The notes: generated by a model not told the origin, from the letters alone. A DNA stretch of 42,698 nucleotides from an uncultured Clostridium sp. (GCA_900555045.1 USJW01000032.1:1-42698); one strand, 5' to 3'. Positions 1-7,760 are shown, numbered from the stretch's first letter. Numbers and translations are program-made.

Positions 1-21
1 CGGCACGATGCATGACCCCGG

Positions 22-58
22 AAAAAAATAGAACTCCGGGCCGTTTAAAAGCCCGGAG
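22..58 (-). terminator. Intrinsic terminator of the PaaI-type thioesterase gene
   Basis: An 8-bp perfect stem (CTCCGGGC at 34-41 pairing with GCCCGGAG at 51-58) lies just past the stop codon at 76. Read on the minus strand it is followed by a T-rich run (TTCTATTTTTTT), the usual form of a Rho-independent terminator. Confidence 0.8.
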
Positions 59-75
59 CCTTCCTATTCCAACCT

Positions 76-468
76 CTATCTCTTGATAAATCCGTCCATG
101 GTCACATGCGCCACCGGAGTGCCCAGCTCGTCCTTCACATCCACCAGGTAATAGCAGGTGTTGAACCCCTCCTTCACCCGGGTCGCCTCCGCGATCAGCC
201 GCGTTCCCTTGGCGGTTCCCAGATATGTGATCTGGCTGGTCCGCGACACGTGGAAGGTGCCCTGCCAGTTGGAGGCCACCGCAAACGCGAAGTCCGCCAG
301 CATAAAAATCGCTCCGCCCATCACACCGCCGATGGCGTTCATATGTATCTGTTGTAATTCCAACGAACATTTTGCATAACCATCCGCTATCTCATCGATA
401 ACCGCCCCATTCTCCGTGGCAAAGCGGTCATTCCGAAAACGCTCACGCACCTGATCGATCAATTCCAT
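76..468 (-). CDS. PaaI-family hotdog-fold acyl-CoA thioesterase
   Basis: Predicted 130-residue single hotdog-fold thioesterase of the PaaI/YdiI group, which hydrolyses acyl-CoA (often aryl-acyl-CoA) to free acid and CoA in the cytoplasm. The central segment HMNAIGG-VMGGAIFMLADFA matches the family pattern of a conserved Asn/Gly loop and an Asp in the long helix; the usual HGG is MGG here. I chose the ATG at 468 because AAAGGAG lies nine bases upstream; an upstream GTG at 504 has no such site. The gene stands alone with its own terminator. An aryl-CoA substrate would fit the phenylacetate-CoA ligases 10 kb away, but that link is only inference. Confidence 0.8.
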   Translation of the reverse strand: MELIDQVRERFRNDRFATENGAVIDEIADGYAKCSLELQQIHMNAIGGVMGGAIFMLADFAFAVASNWQGTFHVSRTSQITYLGTAKGTRLIAEATRVKEGFNTCYYLVDVKDELGTPVAHVTMDGFIKR

Positions 469-558
469 TTTCCCATTCTCCTTTGTGTACTTGCTAGTTA
501 CCACTATAAGACAGATGGAAAGCAGATGTCAAATAAAGATAGTATAAAGATCGGAATA

Positions 559-581
559 GGGAGGCGGCGAAGCCGTCTCCC
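559..581 (-). terminator. Hairpin after the Cys-rich small ORF
   Basis: A 10-bp stem with one mismatch and a TTC loop (GGGAGACGGC/GCCGCCTCCC on the minus strand) lies about 20 bases beyond the stop of the small gene at 600. The downstream U tract is weak, so termination is probable rather than certain. Confidence 0.5.
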
Positions 582-599
582 CATTCGGTCTAACTGCAA

Positions 600-824
600 T
601 CAGCGGTTGCATCCACACCCGCATCCGTTTCCGTTGCCGGACGCCGGATCTGCGAAAGCTGCGGATCTGCCGCAGATTCCGTCATTGTATCCGGCCCAGT
701 AGCCGTTGCGGAACCCTTCGCGGAAGCCCTCCTGGAACGCGCGGCTGCGCTGTCCCGCACAGGGATCCCAATTGTTATTCCATCTGCATCCACACCCACA
801 TCTACAAAAATTAAAGCAACACAT
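600..824 (-). CDS. Small cysteine- and glycine-rich protein next to the cotJ operon
   Basis: A 74-residue ORF not matched to a named family. It is cysteine-rich at both ends (CCFNFCRCGCGC near the N terminus, GCGCGCNR at the C terminus). Between them is a repeated Gly/aromatic stretch (EGFREGFRNGYWAGYNDG). A good ribosome binding site, AAAGGAG, lies ten bases before the ATG at 824, and a hairpin follows the stop, so I take it as a real gene. It is divergent from cotJABC. Small Cys/Gly/Tyr-rich proteins are common among spore coat and exosporium components of Clostridia, so a coat role is a reasonable guess, supported only by composition and neighbourhood. Confidence 0.55.
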   Translation of the reverse strand: MCCFNFCRCGCGCRWNNNWDPCAGQRSRAFQEGFREGFRNGYWAGYNDGICGRSAAFADPASGNGNGCGCGCNR

Positions 825-1034
825 ATATTTTAATCTCCTTTTTTACTTGGTTGTACTATATCATATGGGACAGGGAGACAAAGTGTGCATCCCCCGGCAT
901 GGCCCGGGCCCCGGAGCTCTCTATAATAGAAGGGACCGGCAGGAAATATAAATAGGACGCCGCCCATTTGGCACCCTATTCCCCGCGCTTCATAAACTAT
1001 AGTAGAAAAACAAAACGAAAGGAGTATTTAACCT

Positions 1035-1424
1035 ATGGATTCTTATACAGATGTAAGCGGGCAGTGCTGCAATTTCTGCGGCCGCCCGAACTGTTCCGGT
1101 CACTGCGGTGCAATGCGGCCCGATCCCATGCCGCTTCAGCCCTTCTATGACCAGAACTGGACCACCGAGCCCGCATTCCGGACCGGAGGAGAGGCAGCCG
1201 CCCCTGCGGCAAGCTTCCCCTTCCCGCCCGCACCGGCTCCCACCCCGGCTCCGCTCTGCCCGAACACAGGCGTAGGACCGCTGGAGCAGAATTATCCGGT
1301 TGCCATGGCCTACGTGCCCTGGCAGCAGTGGCAGGCCACCTATCCGTTAGACCATGCGCTCTTGCAGGGCACGATCTTCCCGGATCTGGACCTTCAATTT
1401 GATTACGGGAGGTGTGGCAGATGA
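1035..1424 (+). CDS. cotJA: Spore coat associated protein CotJA, extended N terminus
   Basis: Predicted 129-residue CotJA, a small protein of the inner spore coat made in the mother cell. The C-terminal half holds the family core (LEQNYPVAMAYVPWQQWQ, then a PLDHALLQGTIFPDLDLQF-like end). The N-terminal ~75 residues are an extension rich in Cys, Pro and Ala (CCNFCGRPNCSGHCG, then PFPPAPAPTPAP); compact CotJA proteins are nearer 80 residues. The ribosome binding site GAAAGGAG lies ten bases before the ATG. It is first in cotJABC, and its end overlaps cotJB by 13 bases, implying translational coupling. SigE control is expected from family knowledge; I could not fix a promoter with confidence. 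Confidence 0.85.
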   Translation: MDSYTDVSGQCCNFCGRPNCSGHCGAMRPDPMPLQPFYDQNWTTEPAFRTGGEAAAPAASFPFPPAPAPTPAPLCPNTGVGPLEQNYPVAMAYVPWQQWQATYPLDHALLQGTIFPDLDLQFDYGRCGR

Positions 1425-1744
1425 TCAGTACCGCTTCAGATTACAGAACATTTCAGGAGGGCGGCGACTACACCGTCTCCGGCCAGGCCCTAAGCACCCG
1501 CGAGGAGCTGATGCAGCAGGTCTATGAGACCGGCTTTGCGGTGGTGGACGCCAACCTGTTTTTGGACACTCACCCCTGCGATCAGGGCGCTATGGCCTAC
1601 TACCAGCAGGCGGTGGCTCTCTACACCGACGCCGTAAACGCCTTCACCGAGCAGTTTGGCCCCTTAGTTGCGCCGGACAGCAACGACACCACATACTGGT
1701 CCTGGATCAGTGATCCGTGGCCCTGGGAAGGAGGATGCGACTAA
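1412..1744 (+). CDS. cotJB: Spore coat protein CotJB
   Basis: Predicted 110-residue CotJB, the middle gene of the cotJABC coat operon. The family core is clear: a helix with EELMQQVYETGFAVVDANLF, the conserved LDTHPCDQGA motif, a second helix ending EQFGPL, and the C-terminal tryptophan-rich WSWISDPWPWEGGC. The first 25 or so residues are a less conserved leader. GGGAGG precedes the ATG by about eight bases inside the end of cotJA. The stop codon overlaps the ATG of cotJC (TAATG), so the three proteins are probably made in fixed proportion. Confidence 0.88.
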   Translation: MWQMISTASDYRTFQEGGDYTVSGQALSTREELMQQVYETGFAVVDANLFLDTHPCDQGAMAYYQQAVALYTDAVNAFTEQFGPLVAPDSNDTTYWSWISDPWPWEGGCD

Positions 1745-2361
1745 TGTGGAGATATGAAAAACGTTTGGAATTTCCGGTGAACATCAAGGAGCCCAACGCG
1801 CAGATGGCAATGTTTATTATGAGCCAGTACGGCGGCCCCGACGGCGAGATGGGTGCCTCCATGCGCTATCTGTCCCAGCGCTACTCCATGCCCTATAAGG
1901 AGTGCCGCGGCACGCTGACCGACATCGGCACCGAGGAGTTGGCCCATCTGGAGATCGTGGCTGCCATCGTCCATCAGCTGACCCGCAATCTGACGGCGGA
2001 GCAGCTGGTCGAGCAGGGCTTTGGCCCCTACTACATCGACCACGGCAACGGCATCTGGCCCCAGGCCGCGGGCGGTGTCCCCTTCAACGCCAACCAGTTC
2101 CAGTCCAAGGGCGATGTGATCACCGACCTGCACGAGGACATGGCCGCGGAGCAGAAGGCCCGCACCACCTACGACAACATCCTGCGTGTCGTGAAGGACA
2201 ACGATGTGTGCGAGCCCATCAAATTCCTGCGCGCCCGCGAGGTGGTACACTACCAGCGCTTCGGCGAGCTTCTGCGGATCACCCAGGATCACCTGGACAG
2301 CCGCAACTTCTACGCCTTCAACCCGGAGTTCGACATCCGCCAGGATACCTGCGACCAGTAA
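1744..2361 (+). CDS. cotJC: Spore coat manganese-catalase-like protein CotJC
   Basis: Predicted 205-residue CotJC, a ferritin-like four-helix protein of the manganese catalase superfamily deposited in the spore coat. Metal-ligand motifs are visible: the first Glu pair with Glu-x-x-His in GTEELAHLEIVAAIVHQL, and the second half with EQKARTTYD and AREVVHYQRFGELL, giving the Glu/His set of a dinuclear centre. The ATG at 1744 overlaps the cotJB stop; an in-frame start at 1717 would intrude far into cotJB. A very strong hairpin closes the operon. The catalase activity of CotJC is inferred from the family. Confidence 0.92.
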   Translation: MWRYEKRLEFPVNIKEPNAQMAMFIMSQYGGPDGEMGASMRYLSQRYSMPYKECRGTLTDIGTEELAHLEIVAAIVHQLTRNLTAEQLVEQGFGPYYIDHGNGIWPQAAGGVPFNANQFQSKGDVITDLHEDMAAEQKARTTYDNILRVVKDNDVCEPIKFLRAREVVHYQRFGELLRITQDHLDSRNFYAFNPEFDIRQDTCDQ

Positions 2362-2372
2362 CACAAAACTTA

Positions 2373-2424
2373 CAGGGGCGCAAAGCCCTCCAAACGCTCA
2401 CGCGCGGAGGGCTTTGCGCCCCTG
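2373..2424. terminator. Bidirectional terminator between cotJC and mupG
   Basis: A perfect 19-bp inverted repeat (2373-2391 with 2406-2424) with a 14-base loop lies between two converging genes. The plus strand continues CTTTTATTTTTATT and the minus strand continues with GTAAGTTTTGTGTT, so it can stop transcription from both sides. Confidence 0.92.
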
Positions 2425-2433
2425 CTTTTATTT

Positions 2434-3474
2434 TTATTCTGCCTCCACGAACACAAACGGCCGTGTGCTGTCCTTCAGATAGGGAAGGAGCGGCAAATCC
2501 TCCGCCGCGACCTGCGCGACCACGTTCACCCGCTCATCCGCCGGGAGATCTTTTAAAACGATCTGCAGCTCCCCCATGTACCGGCTGTAGCCCTCGTTGT
2601 CGATGGTCACGCTCCCCGCCGGCCGCTCTGCGGTATTGGCCGGGGAAAAGTGCTTCTTGTTGATTCTCCGGTACTCGTTGGACCGGATCACGTCCGCCGC
2701 AATATCCACGCGGTTGTGATGGGACATTCCAAGAATGCTCTTCTCCGCCACGCGCTCCACCCGGATCCGCAGTCCGCCCTGGCTAAGCAGATACTTCATC
2801 TTCTCAAACGTCTCCTCCTGCAGGTCGAAATCCCCCAGGATCACCGTATCCGCCTGATAGCGGCAAACCATCTCCAGGTACGCCAGGACCGGGGAGCAGC
2901 TGCGGTGGCGCTCCAGCGTCGGGAGCCCCTCAAAGATGGTGCCCCGAAGCTCGGCGTCCCCCGGGATGAAGGCGGCCATCTTAATCTTCCGCTCGTGCAT
3001 CCACGCGTTTCTGCTCTCAAAGAACCGCTCGTCCAGCCCCGTATTTCTCCTCGGGTAATAGTTATGCCATGCCTCGATCTGGCCGCTGTAGCCGCAGCGG
3101 TACAGCTCCTCGATGAACGCGTCGTTGATGGTGCTGGCGTTGAGAACGATCTTAAACTCTTTTAACAGCTTCGCAATCTCCGTCTCCGGGATGCCGTTGT
3201 CGATCCTGAGCGCCGTCACGCCGCACTGTTTCAGCTCCTCAAGGGAGAAGTTCCGGAACACGCTGGGGGACACGTCCGCCACAAACTCCGTGAAATTTTC
3301 CCGGATGTAGGCTCCCGTCTCCTGAAAATTCTTCTTAAACCCCGCAAGGTCATCCCCGGGGATGCGCAGAGTGGTGAACACCAGCTCCGCGCGCAGTTCC
3401 TTCATTCTGCTCAAATACTGTCTCAGCTGCTCTGAATTTTTCTCAGTCAGAGAGACCGTCACACCAAAGCTCAT
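2434..3474 (-). CDS. mupG: MupG-family (DUF871) 6-phospho-N-acetylmuramidase
   Basis: Predicted 346-residue cytoplasmic TIM-barrel protein of the DUF871/MupG family, which in Staphylococcus splits MurNAc-6P-GlcNAc into MurNAc-6P and GlcNAc. The N terminus (MSFGVTVSL), the segment DVSPSVFRNF, and ALRIDNG and AWHNYYPRRNTGLD are family hallmarks, and the C-terminal small domain (GSVTIDNEGYSRYMGELQI) is present. GGAGG lies eight bases upstream of the ATG. It is the last gene of an operon with murQ and murP, the same partners as in the studied murQ-mupG-murP cluster, which strengthens the call. Its role is intracellular recycling of the MurNAc-GlcNAc disaccharide imported as a 6-phosphate. Confidence 0.88.
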   Translation of the reverse strand: MSFGVTVSLTEKNSEQLRQYLSRMKELRAELVFTTLRIPGDDLAGFKKNFQETGAYIRENFTEFVADVSPSVFRNFSLEELKQCGVTALRIDNGIPETEIAKLLKEFKIVLNASTINDAFIEELYRCGYSGQIEAWHNYYPRRNTGLDERFFESRNAWMHERKIKMAAFIPGDAELRGTIFEGLPTLERHRSCSPVLAYLEMVCRYQADTVILGDFDLQEETFEKMKYLLSQGGLRIRVERVAEKSILGMSHHNRVDIAADVIRSNEYRRINKKHFSPANTAERPAGSVTIDNEGYSRYMGELQIVLKDLPADERVNVVAQVAAEDLPLLPYLKDSTRPFVFVEAE

Positions 3475-3486
3475 GCGTCATGCCTC

Positions 3487-4929
3487 CTATGCCACTTCCA
3501 GGTCTTCCAGATCGTGCGCCTCTCTCTCCGCGGATTTCGGCACGCCGAAGAGGTAGGTGAACAGAAAGCCCGCCGCGTACGCGAGAAGAACGCCGCCCGC
3601 GTAGATGTAGCCCCGATTGTCCGCGATCAGGGGAATCATCAGGATGCCGCTGACCGCCTGGGAGGTCGCTCCGATATTGCCGAAGGAGGCGATGAACGCT
3701 CCGCCCACACCTGCGCCGAGGCATGCGGTGATAAACGGCTTGCCCAGAGGAAGCGTCACGCCGTAGATTAACGGCTCGCCGATTCCAAGGATACCGGCCG
3801 GCAGACCGCCCTTGATGATGCCGGTCAGCGGTCCGTTCTTTCTGCACTTCACCCACAGGGCCAGCGCAGCGCCCACCTGGCCGGCGCCCGCCATGGCGAG
3901 AATCGGGAGCAGAACCGTCACGCCGGTCTGGTTGATCAGCTCAATGTGAATGGGCGTCATAAAGTGATGGAGTCCCATCATAACCATGGGCAGCCAGATT
4001 CCAGCCAGAATGAAGCCCGCGAATACGCCGCCAACCTCCAGAAGCTTCGTCACCACAATCAGGATGCCGTCGGAGACCAGTCCCGCCACGGGCATGATCA
4101 CCAGAATGGAGACCAGGCCGGAGCAGACCAGCGTCAAAAACGAGGTCACAACCAGGCTGATGGATTCCGGCATGATGTCGTTCAGTTTCTTGTGAATTTT
4201 GGACATGATCCACACCGCCACGATGACACCGATGACGCCGCCCTGCCCGGACTTTAACGCTTCCCCCGTAAATATGTTAAAAATCGGGGCATCCGCCGAC
4301 ACGCCCGTGAGCAGGACGGTGGCGCCCACCGCTCCGCCGAGTCCCAGATCGGTCTTGAATTCCCGCGCCGCGTTGACGCCCACGTAGATGACCAGGTAGG
4401 ACAGGACGCCGGCCTGGATGACCTTGAGGATGGTCGTGCACTGAGTCAAAAGTGCGGACTGGGTCAGAATTCCGTTGGTCAGGCATGCGCTGATGATGGA
4501 GCGGATGCTCGCGATCAGTCCGCTGCCGATGAAGGCCGGGGACAGCGGGATGAAGATATTGCTCACCGTCTTTAACAGAAGTTTTCCCTTGGTCTCCTTC
4601 TGCTTTGATTTCACCACCTGCTTGTTGCGGGCCGCGATCTCCTTTGCCAGCTCCTTGTTGGACTTCTCCGTCTCCCCGTCACCGGCCAGGAGCTGCTTCA
4701 CTTCCCCTGCCACCTTGGACGCGACGCTGGGGCCCACGATCACCTGAACCTGCGCGTCCATAAAGAGTCCCAGCACGCCCTTCTGCGCCTTGATCCCGGC
4801 CTGATCCACCTTCCCCTGATCGGCGACCTCCAGTCTGACACGGGTCATACAGTTGGTCACGTGCAGAATGTTCTCCGCTCCGCCGCAAAAGCGTATAATC
4901 GCCTCCGCTAAACTGCCATAGTCTTTCAT
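3487..4929 (-). CDS. murP: PTS transporter subunit EIIBC for N-acetylmuramic acid (MurP-like)
   Basis: Predicted 480-residue membrane permease that imports and phosphorylates MurNAc or MurNAc-GlcNAc. Residues 1-85 are an EIIB domain with the phospho-cysteine in HVTNCMTRVRLEV (Cys27); residues from about 115 on are a multi-spanning EIIC domain with the family motif GIGEPLIYGVTLPLGKPF. No EIIA domain is fused, as in E. coli MurP, so a separate glucose-type EIIA must supply phosphate. Substrate is assigned from the neighbours: murQ is 28 bases upstream and mupG 12 bases downstream. AAAGGAGAGG precedes the ATG. A sucrose- or trehalose-class EIIBC would look similar, so context decides. Confidence 0.87.
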   Translation of the reverse strand: MKDYGSLAEAIIRFCGGAENILHVTNCMTRVRLEVADQGKVDQAGIKAQKGVLGLFMDAQVQVIVGPSVASKVAGEVKQLLAGDGETEKSNKELAKEIAARNKQVVKSKQKETKGKLLLKTVSNIFIPLSPAFIGSGLIASIRSIISACLTNGILTQSALLTQCTTILKVIQAGVLSYLVIYVGVNAAREFKTDLGLGGAVGATVLLTGVSADAPIFNIFTGEALKSGQGGVIGVIVAVWIMSKIHKKLNDIMPESISLVVTSFLTLVCSGLVSILVIMPVAGLVSDGILIVVTKLLEVGGVFAGFILAGIWLPMVMMGLHHFMTPIHIELINQTGVTVLLPILAMAGAGQVGAALALWVKCRKNGPLTGIIKGGLPAGILGIGEPLIYGVTLPLGKPFITACLGAGVGGAFIASFGNIGATSQAVSGILMIPLIADNRGYIYAGGVLLAYAAGFLFTYLFGVPKSAEREAHDLEDLEVA

Positions 4930-4957
4930 TTCTTGTACCTCTCCTTTATATAATTTT

Positions 4958-5857
4958 TTAAATTACCTTCTCCAATGCTCTCTTTACCTTGCCTCCTGCC
5001 GACGCCAAGAGCTCCAGCGCCCGCTCGTAGGAGCAGTCCGCGCGGATCATCACAATCGAGGGCTTCACCTCGCGGTTTGCCGCCCGAAACGTCCGCTCGG
5101 CCGTTTCCCGGCTGCATTCGGCGGCCTTCATCACAATCCCCACGGCCCGCTCCTCCAGCTTGAGATTTGTGGGCTTTAAGTCCACCATGAAATTTTGGTA
5201 GGTTTTGCCCGTCAGGATCATGCTGGCGGACGATATCATGTTTAGCACCATCTTCTCCGCCGTCCCCGCCTTCAGCCTGGTGGACCCGGCAATGATTTCC
5301 GGGCCGGTGGCCAGCTCCACCGCCACGTCCACTGCGCCGGAAATCTCCGCGTTTTCATTGCAGGACACAGCCCCTGTCACACAGCCCAGGGACTTTGCGT
5401 AGCGCACCGCGCCGATGGCGTAGGGGGTCCGCCCGCTGGCGGTGAGCCCGATGACCAGGTCTTTTGGGGTCAGGCCAATCCGTTTTAGGTCCATGGCTCC
5501 CCCCTCCTCGTCGTCCTCGGCGCCCTCCTTGGCCTTCACGAAGGCGTTTTCCCCTCCGGCGATCACGCCCACCACCGTGTCGTAGGAGACCCCGAAGGTC
5601 GGCGGGCACTCCACCGCGTCCAGAATTCCCAGCCGCCCGCTGGTCCCGGCCCCGACATAGATGATTCTCCCGGAGCACGACAGCGCCCTTACCGCCGCCT
5701 CAACCAGAAGCTTCACCTGGGGAAGCGCATTTCTCACCGCCTCAACAACGCCTAAGTCCTCCCCGTTCATCACCTCGATGATCTCCGCCGCGGACATGTC
5801 GTCCAACTGCATGGTCTTCTGATTTCTCTGTTCTGTGGTCAACCGTTCTAATTCCAT
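4958..5857 (-). CDS. murQ: N-acetylmuramic acid 6-phosphate etherase MurQ
   Basis: Predicted 299-residue cytoplasmic etherase that removes the D-lactyl group from MurNAc-6P, giving GlcNAc-6P and D-lactate. The SIS domain shows the phosphosugar motif YVGAGTSGRLGILDAVECPP with the catalytic-region Glu, followed by GENAFVKAKEGAEDD and TASGRTPYAIGA. The C-terminal segment SCASYERALELL-like (DCSYERALELLASAGGKVK) is also typical. Length equals the family norm of about 300. GGGGAGG lies upstream of the ATG. An 80-base gap separates it from the RidA-like gene, so these five leftward genes are probably one transcript starting at 7.6 kb. Confidence 0.95.
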   Translation of the reverse strand: MELERLTTEQRNQKTMQLDDMSAAEIIEVMNGEDLGVVEAVRNALPQVKLLVEAAVRALSCSGRIIYVGAGTSGRLGILDAVECPPTFGVSYDTVVGVIAGGENAFVKAKEGAEDDEEGGAMDLKRIGLTPKDLVIGLTASGRTPYAIGAVRYAKSLGCVTGAVSCNENAEISGAVDVAVELATGPEIIAGSTRLKAGTAEKMVLNMISSASMILTGKTYQNFMVDLKPTNLKLEERAVGIVMKAAECSRETAERTFRAANREVKPSIVMIRADCSYERALELLASAGGKVKRALEKVI

Positions 5858-5937
5858 TTATCATCTGCCTCCCCTCTGCGCAGCCCAATTTTGCCGCTTA
5901 CAGCTGCGCTAAAAGTCGCCGTTTTGCGATCCGCCAG

Positions 5938-6402
5938 CTACTCGAACTCTACCAGCAGCTCGATCTCGCACGCGATCCCGCCCGGCAGCGCGTTGACGCC
6001 GATGGCGCTTCTGGCGGGCACGCCCTTCTCCTCGCCGAACAGGTCGCGAAGCAGGTTGGAGCCCCCGTTCACCACCGCGGGCTGCATGTCAAAATCGTCC
6101 GCGGAGTTCACAAACGCCAGCACCTTCACAAACCGCTTGATCCGGTTTAAGTCCCCCAGCTTTTCCTCCAGGTTGGCTAACAGGTTGAGCATGCAGTTTC
6201 TGGCCGCAGCCTGTCCCTGCTCGACGCTCAAGTCTCTCCCCAGCTTTCCGAGAACCGTATTTCCGTCCCCCAAGTCGGGGCCGCAGCCGGAACAGTAGAG
6301 CAGCTTGTCCCCAAACTCCTGGACCGGCGTGTAGACTCCCCCTTTTGGCGGCGGAGCCGGCAGCTCGATCTTCATTTCCTTCATCTTTGCGTATACATCC
6401 AT
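5938..6402 (-). CDS. RidA/YjgF-family enamine deaminase-like protein
   Basis: Predicted 154-residue protein of the RidA (YjgF/YER057c/UK114) superfamily, members of which hydrolyse reactive enamines such as 2-aminoacrylate from PLP enzymes. The C-terminal pattern PARSAIGVNALPGGIACEIE carries the conserved Arg and the LP-x-G/V-E-I strand. The N-terminal half is longer than classic RidA (about 128 residues), placing it in a longer Rid subgroup. The ATG at 6402 has GGAGG eight bases upstream; the longer frame start at 6426 does not. It lies 50 bases downstream of a D-serine dehydratase-like gene, whose enamine product would be a natural substrate. That coupling is inference. Confidence 0.82.
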   Translation of the reverse strand: MDVYAKMKEMKIELPAPPPKGGVYTPVQEFGDKLLYCSGCGPDLGDGNTVLGKLGRDLSVEQGQAAARNCMLNLLANLEEKLGDLNRIKRFVKVLAFVNSADDFDMQPAVVNGGSNLLRDLFGEEKGVPARSAIGVNALPGGIACEIELLVEFE

Positions 6403-6452
6403 GTTGTCTTCCTCCATTTGATCCAATCATTCTTTTTCGGGCAAATAGCCGG

Positions 6453-7565
6453 TCAGTACGTGATCCTCCGGTTCCTCGCGGTCACCTCCCACTCCGCGGC
6501 GATCCGCCCGTCCTCGACCACCAGCATGTGGGGGTAGAGCGCGCTCGTGGGGCAGATGTGGGTGGGGATCACAAACAGCACATCCCCGATCTTCGGGCAC
6601 TCTGCCTCGTGACCCTCATCCATGGCGAACACCCAGTGTTCCTCCGACTGGAAGCACGGGTGGGCCGGAAAGTGATCCAGCACGCCGCGCACGCCATCCG
6701 GGTCCGAGGCGATCCCCTTGTACCCCAAATCCAGCGTGAACATGCCGGGGGACGGCAGGCTGACCACCCGGGTCATCACGGCCGCGGCCGTCTCATACTG
6801 CAGGTCCGGGAACTTCTTTGCGTAGCCGTAGTCGTTTAAAAACAGGGTTCCCGGGGAGAAATAGATTCCCTCCCCGCCAAAGGCCACATAGCAGGGGAAC
6901 GACGGCGTGCCGCCCATGATCATCACGTCACAGGAAAGTCCCTTCCGGTTTAACCCCTCCCTGATCTCCATGATCTGGGAAAAGCCCGGCTCTGCCGCCC
7001 TCTTTCGTGCCTCAAAGTCCGTCTCCGTGCGGTGTCCGTCGTAGCAGTGAAGGCCGGCGGGCTTGAGATTTTGAAACTTTGCCGCCTTCTCATAGAGCTC
7101 TGCCACCGCCGGAATCTCTGCCCCGGTGCGGTTCATCCCCATGTTGACATCGATGAGCACCGTCACGGTCTGCCCGCTCCCCCCGGCCGCCTCATTTAGC
7201 AGGCGAAAGCTCTCCAGGTTATCCCCGATGGCGTAGAATTTGACGTCAGGGAACGCCCTCATCAGGTTCAGAAACCGTCCCACGTTGGGGCCGGCCAAGG
7301 GATAGGCCAGGGCCACATGCTTTCCTCCGAAGGCCGCGGCCATCTCCGCCTCAGCGATTGTGGCGCACTTAAAGCGCACGATCCCGCGCTGCGCCATAAG
7401 CCGCACAATCTGTCCGGTCTTGTGGGTTTTCACATGGGGCCAGAGATACTCCGCCCCGCCGGCAAGCGCAATCGCTCTCTCAATATTGTTCACCAGGCCG
7501 GTCCGGTTCACGACCAGCTGCGGGGAAATTACCTCTTCCTCCCCCAGGAAATGCCATCCTTCCAT
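6453..7565 (-). CDS. PLP-dependent D-threonine aldolase / D-serine dehydratase-like enzyme
   Basis: Predicted 370-residue fold-type III PLP enzyme with an alanine racemase-like N-terminal barrel and a C-terminal D-serine dehydratase-like domain. Lys46 in WPHVKTHKT is the expected Schiff-base lysine. His336 and Cys338 in IPTHICPT match the His-x-Cys zinc pair of eukaryotic-type D-serine dehydratase, while classical D-threonine aldolases use His-x-Asp, so ammonia elimination from a D-amino acid is slightly favoured. GAGAGGAG lies five bases before the ATG. It is the first gene of the leftward operon, divergent from a YheO-type regulator and a D-aminoacylase, consistent with D-amino acid use. 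The exact substrate cannot be told from sequence. Confidence 0.83.
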   Translation of the reverse strand: MEGWHFLGEEEVISPQLVVNRTGLVNNIERAIALAGGAEYLWPHVKTHKTGQIVRLMAQRGIVRFKCATIAEAEMAAAFGGKHVALAYPLAGPNVGRFLNLMRAFPDVKFYAIGDNLESFRLLNEAAGGSGQTVTVLIDVNMGMNRTGAEIPAVAELYEKAAKFQNLKPAGLHCYDGHRTETDFEARKRAAEPGFSQIMEIREGLNRKGLSCDVMIMGGTPSFPCYVAFGGEGIYFSPGTLFLNDYGYAKKFPDLQYETAAAVMTRVVSLPSPGMFTLDLGYKGIASDPDGVRGVLDHFPAHPCFQSEEHWVFAMDEGHEAECPKIGDVLFVIPTHICPTSALYPHMLVVEDGRIAAEWEVTARNRRITY

Positions 7566-7586
7566 GCCGTCTCCTCTCTTCTGCCC

Positions 7587-7601
7587 GTCTCATCATGAGA
7601 C
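7587..7601. repeat. Perfect 7-bp inverted repeat in the leader of the leftward operon
   Basis: GTCTCAT-C-ATGAGAC lies about 22 bases before the ATG at 7565, inside the predicted 5' leader. It could be an operator half-set or a short mRNA hairpin near the ribosome binding site. No function is established. Confidence 0.4.
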
Positions 7602-7620
7602 TCGAACTAAATGCAGTTAC

Positions 7621-7649
7621 AATGTATCACGTTTCTTTTCAAAAATCAA
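7621..7649 (-). promoter_or_regulatory. SigA-type promoter of the leftward dehydratase-ridA-murQ-murP-mupG operon
   Basis: On the minus strand the -35 hexamer TTGATT (7649-7644) and -10 hexamer TACATT (7626-7621) are separated by exactly 17 bases, with an extended TGA just before the -10. The -35 lies inside the first copy of a 16-bp repeat, so a protein bound there would block this promoter. Confidence 0.65.
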
Positions 7650-7709
7650 CAAAAAGTTTAAACTTGACACAAATATAGATTTTTGCTACAATTAAATCAA
7701 CAAAAAGTT
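7643..7709. repeat. Two identical 16-bp repeats flanking divergent promoters (probable operators)
   Basis: AAATCAACAAAAAGTT occurs perfectly at 7643-7658 and 7694-7709, starts 51 bases apart (about five helical turns). Each copy contains CAAC-AAAAA-GTT(G), a small inverted repeat. Copy one covers the -35 of the leftward promoter; copy two begins just after the -10 of the rightward promoter. A perfect 12-bp palindrome, AAGTTTAAACTT (7655-7666), also overlaps the rightward -35. The obvious candidate binder is the YheO-type regulator encoded next door. Confidence 0.65.
7664..7692 (+). promoter_or_regulatory. SigA-type promoter of the regulator / D-aminoacylase operon
   Basis: A consensus -35 TTGACA (7664-7669) and -10 TACAAT (7687-7692) are spaced by 17 bases, with an extended TGC directly before the -10. 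It points at the regulator gene whose ATG is at 7761. The start site is expected near 7699, inside the second 16-bp repeat. Confidence 0.8.
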
Positions 7710-7760
7710 GAATATTTGCCCTGCGCCAACCGCGCAGGAAGACAGACAGGGAGATAGATT

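Noticed and set aside
1741..2364. Long open frame opposite cotJC
   Set aside because: It is the mirror of a well-conserved cotJC gene in GC-rich DNA, is Gly/Val/Leu/His-rich without a domain, and has no ribosome binding site.
1902..2663. Long plus-strand frame running from cotJC into mupG
   Set aside because: It crosses the strong bidirectional terminator and two conserved genes; its composition (Arg/Pro/His/Gly) is typical of a GC-rich shadow frame.
2650..3165. 171-residue plus-strand frame opposite mupG
   Set aside because: It lies entirely inside the conserved mupG gene and has no family features or start signal.
7643..7709. Possible CRISPR repeats
   Set aside because: Only two 16-bp copies exist, with a promoter rather than a spacer between them, and there are no cas genes in the window.
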